24,372 nt of DNA from an uncultured Eubacteriales bacterium (GTDB taxonomy: Bacteria; Bacillota; Clostridia; Christensenellales; QALW01), in NCBI GenBank assembly GCA_900552055.1, contig URYI01000015.1, forward strand, positions 1 to 24,372, given 5' to 3'. The position numbers and the translations under genes are program-made. Below, piece after piece: positions 21,794 to 24,372 of this stretch (position 1 is its first letter; each line of letters starts with the position of its first letter). A model generated the notes under the pieces. That model searched no databases and was not told the DNA's origin. It worked only from the letters and a program-made list of their open reading frames with translations.

Positions 21794-22726
21794 TTATATA
21801 ATGATCTGCTCAAATTCTTTTGTACTGCGCATAAAATCAAAACACTCGTCCGCCATTTCTGTTTTGAGCAATTCAATATAGCTTTTTTCGAAATTTTTGA
21901 CAATTTCATTTTTTGAACAGCTGATTGAATGTGCAAATATTGAGGTATATTTGCATGATTTGAAATTATCCAGTTTATGCGCATGGAAGTATGCCTTTTT
22001 CAGCGCGTATATTGTTTTATCCCGGTTCTTGGTTCTGGCATATTCCTTTGCAATATTTATCCAGAGATTATTAAGCCGGATGTGCTCATAACCATAATTT
22101 TGGTCGTATAAAAACAGATTGTACAGCTTATCTATGGTTTCATATATAAAAATCTTATCTTCAGAGGAATATTCCTTAGCGCGCACCATCCATCCGGCAG
22201 AAAGGTTTATAAGGTTTATTAAGGTTATAATATTGCATTGGGTTAATTTCAAAAGGTCTTCGCCTGTTAATGCGCTTTCAAGCACTATGTTTTTGGTGCA
22301 ATATAAATCGGGCAGTTTTTCAGCATATTCTTTTGCTTTATTATAATCCTTCCTGCGGCTGTACGCATAAATAAGAGTTTGAAGCGCGGAATATCTTTGA
22401 CTATCGTCAACGCTTTTGCTTAGTATTTTTTCGCAGAGCAGAATGCATTCATCCAGATATACTTCCCTGGTGCTGAGAAAAAGGGCGTGTGCTAAACGGG
22501 ACATAAGCAGTAAATTATCAGGAAATTCTGTCAGGGCGCTGCGCATCAAAATTATATTTTCCTCTATTTTGCCGGCAGTTTGGTTGGCGTCATACTTTTT
22601 TATAAATTCGTCTATTTTTTTGTTTTGAGCTGCTTCGTCACAGCCAAGCAGCTGGTCAACTGTTTTGGCATAATATAGCGCAATGGAGGGCAGCAGGGTA
22701 ATGTCGGGCAAGCCCCCGCCCGTTTC
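21794..22726 (-). pseudogene. XRE-type regulator with helical-repeat domain, N-terminus lost at element junction
   Basis: The remaining frame reads ETGGGLPDITLLPSIALYYAKTVDQLLGCDE. This is exactly the end of the helix-turn-helix domain of XRE regulators (usual pattern WExGxxLPDIxLLPxIAxxxxVTVDxLLG), followed by about 270 residues of helical TPR-like repeats. The first 40-45 residues of the DNA-binding domain are missing: upstream of GAA the codons read AGG, CTA, then stop TAA (22733-22735). Only 28 bases further is the stop of a large serine recombinase. I infer that an integrative element entered this gene at about 22724-22735 and that the 5' part lies beyond the window. A TTG start (22709-22711) could make a truncated 305-residue protein, but it has no ribosome binding site. 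Confidence 0.8.
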
Positions 22727-24372
22727 CCTTAGTTAAAGATATTGTTGGATATTTCAAGATGTGTCATTCGATTTTGCCGATAAAGCGGTAGAAGATTTCT
22801 ACCTCCTGTTCCCGGCTTCCGTCCTCACCTTTGACCGCTTCATGGACAAGGATTTTTTCAATCAGCGTATTCAGAAGTTCAGCCGTCAATTCTGTGGGAT
22901 TGACATACCGTTTCATCAGACCTATCCACTTTTCAGCGTCAACCGCTGTCTGGGCGGCGGCCTCCATCGCTTCGTGAAGCCGTTCAATTTTTGCGTCCAA
23001 TTCTCGCTGTTCGCCCTGATACTTTTCGGACAGCATATTGAAATTGTATTCTGTAATGCGTCCGGCAGACCAGTCCTCATACATTTTTGCAAACAGGGTG
23101 TCTACTTCTGCTTTGCGCTTTTCCGCCTTTTTCAGTTCGGCTGTCTGCCGCTTCCTTGCAGTATTGCGTTCCTTGTCGCTGGCGTTAAGTAGCCGTTTCA
23201 GAAGTTTGTCCCCATCCTGCTGTGCCAGCACAGACCAGTATTGCAGACGGGAAAGGACATAGGCGTAAAGCACATCATAGCGGATATAGTGCATGGAACA
23301 CTGGTGCAATCCTTGCCCGTACTTGCTACAATGGTAGTGGGCATAGGGATTTTTGTTCTGGCTGTTCATACCATAGGCCAGCGACCAGCCGCAGTCCGCA
23401 CATTTTACCAGCCCGGAAAATATCTGTGTTGTGCCGTTCTTCTGCCGTCTGCGCCTGTTGCAAATCTGCTCCTGTACTTGACGGAACACATCTTCGGAAA
23501 TAATCGCTTCGTGGGTGTTCTCCACACGATACCATTCCTCTTTTGGCTTGCGTACTTTCTTCTTGTTTTTGAATGAAATGTTGGTCTGCTTATTGTGGAC
23601 GCTGTGTCCGATATAGGTTTCCTCTTTCAGAATACTTTTTACCTGCGCTATCGTCCACGCATAGGCTTTTTCCTCCGGCGCTCCGGCATAGATATTTGCG
23701 AAAGTGCCGTATCTCTGGAAATTCAGCCAGCCGGGAGTAGGCACTTTTTCTTCGACCAAAATCCGTGTAATGCTGGCGGCTCCCCGGCCATGAACGGCAA
23801 GGTCAAAAATCTTTTCGATAATCCACCTTGTTTCCGGGTCAATCAGAAGATGGCCTTTCTTATCCGGGTCTTTGACATAGCCCAGCGGGGCATAGGCTCC
23901 ATAGTGTGCGCCATTTGCAAACCGTGTCCGCATGGCCGCTTTTACCTTTTTGCTGGTCTGGCGGGCGTGCATTTCATTCAGAATGTTGAGGAATGGGGCA
24001 AGCTCATTCTCTCCGTTGATGGTGTCCACATTGTCATTGACAGCGATATAGCGGACGCCTTTGCTGGGAAAGTAGATTTCCGTGTACTGGCCGGTCAGAA
24101 TGTAGTTTCTGCCTAAGCGGGATAAATCCTTCGTAACAACGCAGTTGATTTTCCCGTCCTCAATGTCATCAATCATTCTCTGAAAATCCGGCCTGTCAAA
24201 GTTCGTTCCAGACCATCCATCGTCGATATATTCATCTATGACATTCAGGCCATGCTCGGCGGCATATTGCCGGAGCATCATGCGTTGTGTCTGAATACTC
24301 CCGCTTTCTCCTTGCAGTTCATCGTCCCGGCTCAATCTCATATAAAGCGCCGTGTTGTAAATCGTAGTATTG
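22724..24372 (-). mobile_element. End of an integrative element (serine-recombinase type), continuing beyond the window
   Basis: The boundary is inferred from the truncated XRE gene, and the cargo seen is a large serine recombinase. The resident gene pattern of ATA for Ile changes to mostly ATC and ATT in the recombinase gene, consistent with foreign origin. The attachment core should be within about 22720-22763. The other end, the 5' part of the regulator and the rest of the cargo are outside the window. Confidence 0.65.
22764..24372 (-). CDS. Large serine recombinase (5' end outside window)
   Basis: This site-specific recombinase excises and integrates its element through a 5'-phosphoserine intermediate. 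The frame stays open to the right edge: upstream of ATG 24339-24341 it reads NTTIYNTALY, so the true N-terminus lies outside. Visible parts are the resolvase domain with the catalytic Ser in YMRLSRDDE (codon 24330-24332) and the conserved DLSRLGRNY; then the recombinase domain (GYVKDPDKKGHLLIDPE to about ICNRRRRQ); a zinc ribbon with CADCGWSL and later Cys residues (HCSKYGQGLHQC); and a long charged coiled coil toward the C-terminus. The architecture and at least 535 residues match TndX/TnpX-type recombinases of clostridial conjugative and mobilizable elements. The stop is close to the inferred element end. Confidence 0.95.
   Translation of the reverse strand, partial: NTTIYNTALYMRLSRDDELQGESGSIQTQRMMLRQYAAEHGLNVIDEYIDDGWSGTNFDRPDFQRMIDDIEDGKINCVVTKDLSRLGRNYILTGQYTEIYFPSKGVRYIAVNDNVDTINGENELAPFLNILNEMHARQTSKKVKAAMRTRFANGAHYGAYAPLGYVKDPDKKGHLLIDPETRWIIEKIFDLAVHGRGAASITRILVEEKVPTPGWLNFQRYGTFANIYAGAPEEKAYAWTIAQVKSILKEETYIGHSVHNKQTNISFKNKKKVRKPKEEWYRVENTHEAIISEDVFRQVQEQICNRRRRQKNGTTQIFSGLVKCADCGWSLAYGMNSQNKNPYAHYHCSKYGQGLHQCSMHYIRYDVLYAYVLSRLQYWSVLAQQDGDKLLKRLLNASDKERNTARKRQTAELKKAEKRKAEVDTLFAKMYEDWSAGRITEYNFNMLSEKYQGEQRELDAKIERLHEAMEAAAQTAVDAEKWIGLMKRYVNPTELTAELLNTLIEKILVHEAVKGEDGSREQEVEIFYRFIGKIE

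Overview
The window looks like chromosome of an endospore-forming, anaerobe-type Clostridia member (Firmicutes). Evidence: spoIIR, sleB and ypeB homologues, strong GGAGG ribosome binding sites, sigma-A promoters of the TTGACA/TATAAT type, and heavy use of ATA for isoleucine in the resident genes. I cannot name a genus.

Layout. (1) 1-227: G+C-rich hairpins, including a compact four-way-junction-like fold. (2) 228-2821, minus strand: spoIIR-sleB-ypeB, a forespore signalling gene followed by a cortex-lytic enzyme and its partner, with a possible sigma-F/G promoter. (3) 2945-3097, minus: a 50-residue small protein gene, then a hairpin cluster and a 17-bp terminator. (4) 3415-6890, minus: two overlapping ABC exporter half-transporter genes that form an asymmetric heterodimer with one degenerate ATP site. 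(5) 7293-8630, minus: membrane-anchored CapA-like metallophosphatase. (6) 8972-15490, plus: aromatic amino acid operon aroF-aroB-aroA-aroC-pheA-aroK. It is preceded by a strong promoter overlapped by two palindromes, a 26-codon Phe-rich leader peptide, and mutually exclusive antiterminator and terminator hairpins. This is a ribosome-mediated phenylalanine attenuator. (7) 15491-16570: duplicated terminator and hairpin region, then a decayed IS200/IS605-type tnpA. (8) 16592-17257, minus: unrecognised protein with Cys-x-Cys near both ends. (9) 17468-17544: tRNA-Val(CAC) with its own promoter and terminator. (10) 17768-19805, plus: YtrA-like GntR regulator with an operator, ABC ATPase, ABC-2 permease and a 36-residue membrane peptide. 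(11) 20141-21691, plus: ClC-type chloride channel/antiporter with a TrkA-C domain. (12) 21794-24372, minus: the 3' part of an XRE-type regulator gene, cut where an integrative element begins. That element's large serine recombinase runs off the right edge.

How it works together. The aro operon carries five of the seven shikimate-pathway steps (aroD and aroE are absent here) plus the chorismate mutase/prephenate dehydratase branch to phenylalanine. Transcription appears to be sensed by translation of Phe codons in the leader. The PheA ACT domain carries the Phe-binding motifs for enzyme-level feedback, so the same end product would act at two levels. The most notable items are this attenuator, the family of intergenic hairpins with unrelated stems but recurring loop triplets, and the truncated regulator that marks a mobile-element boundary.
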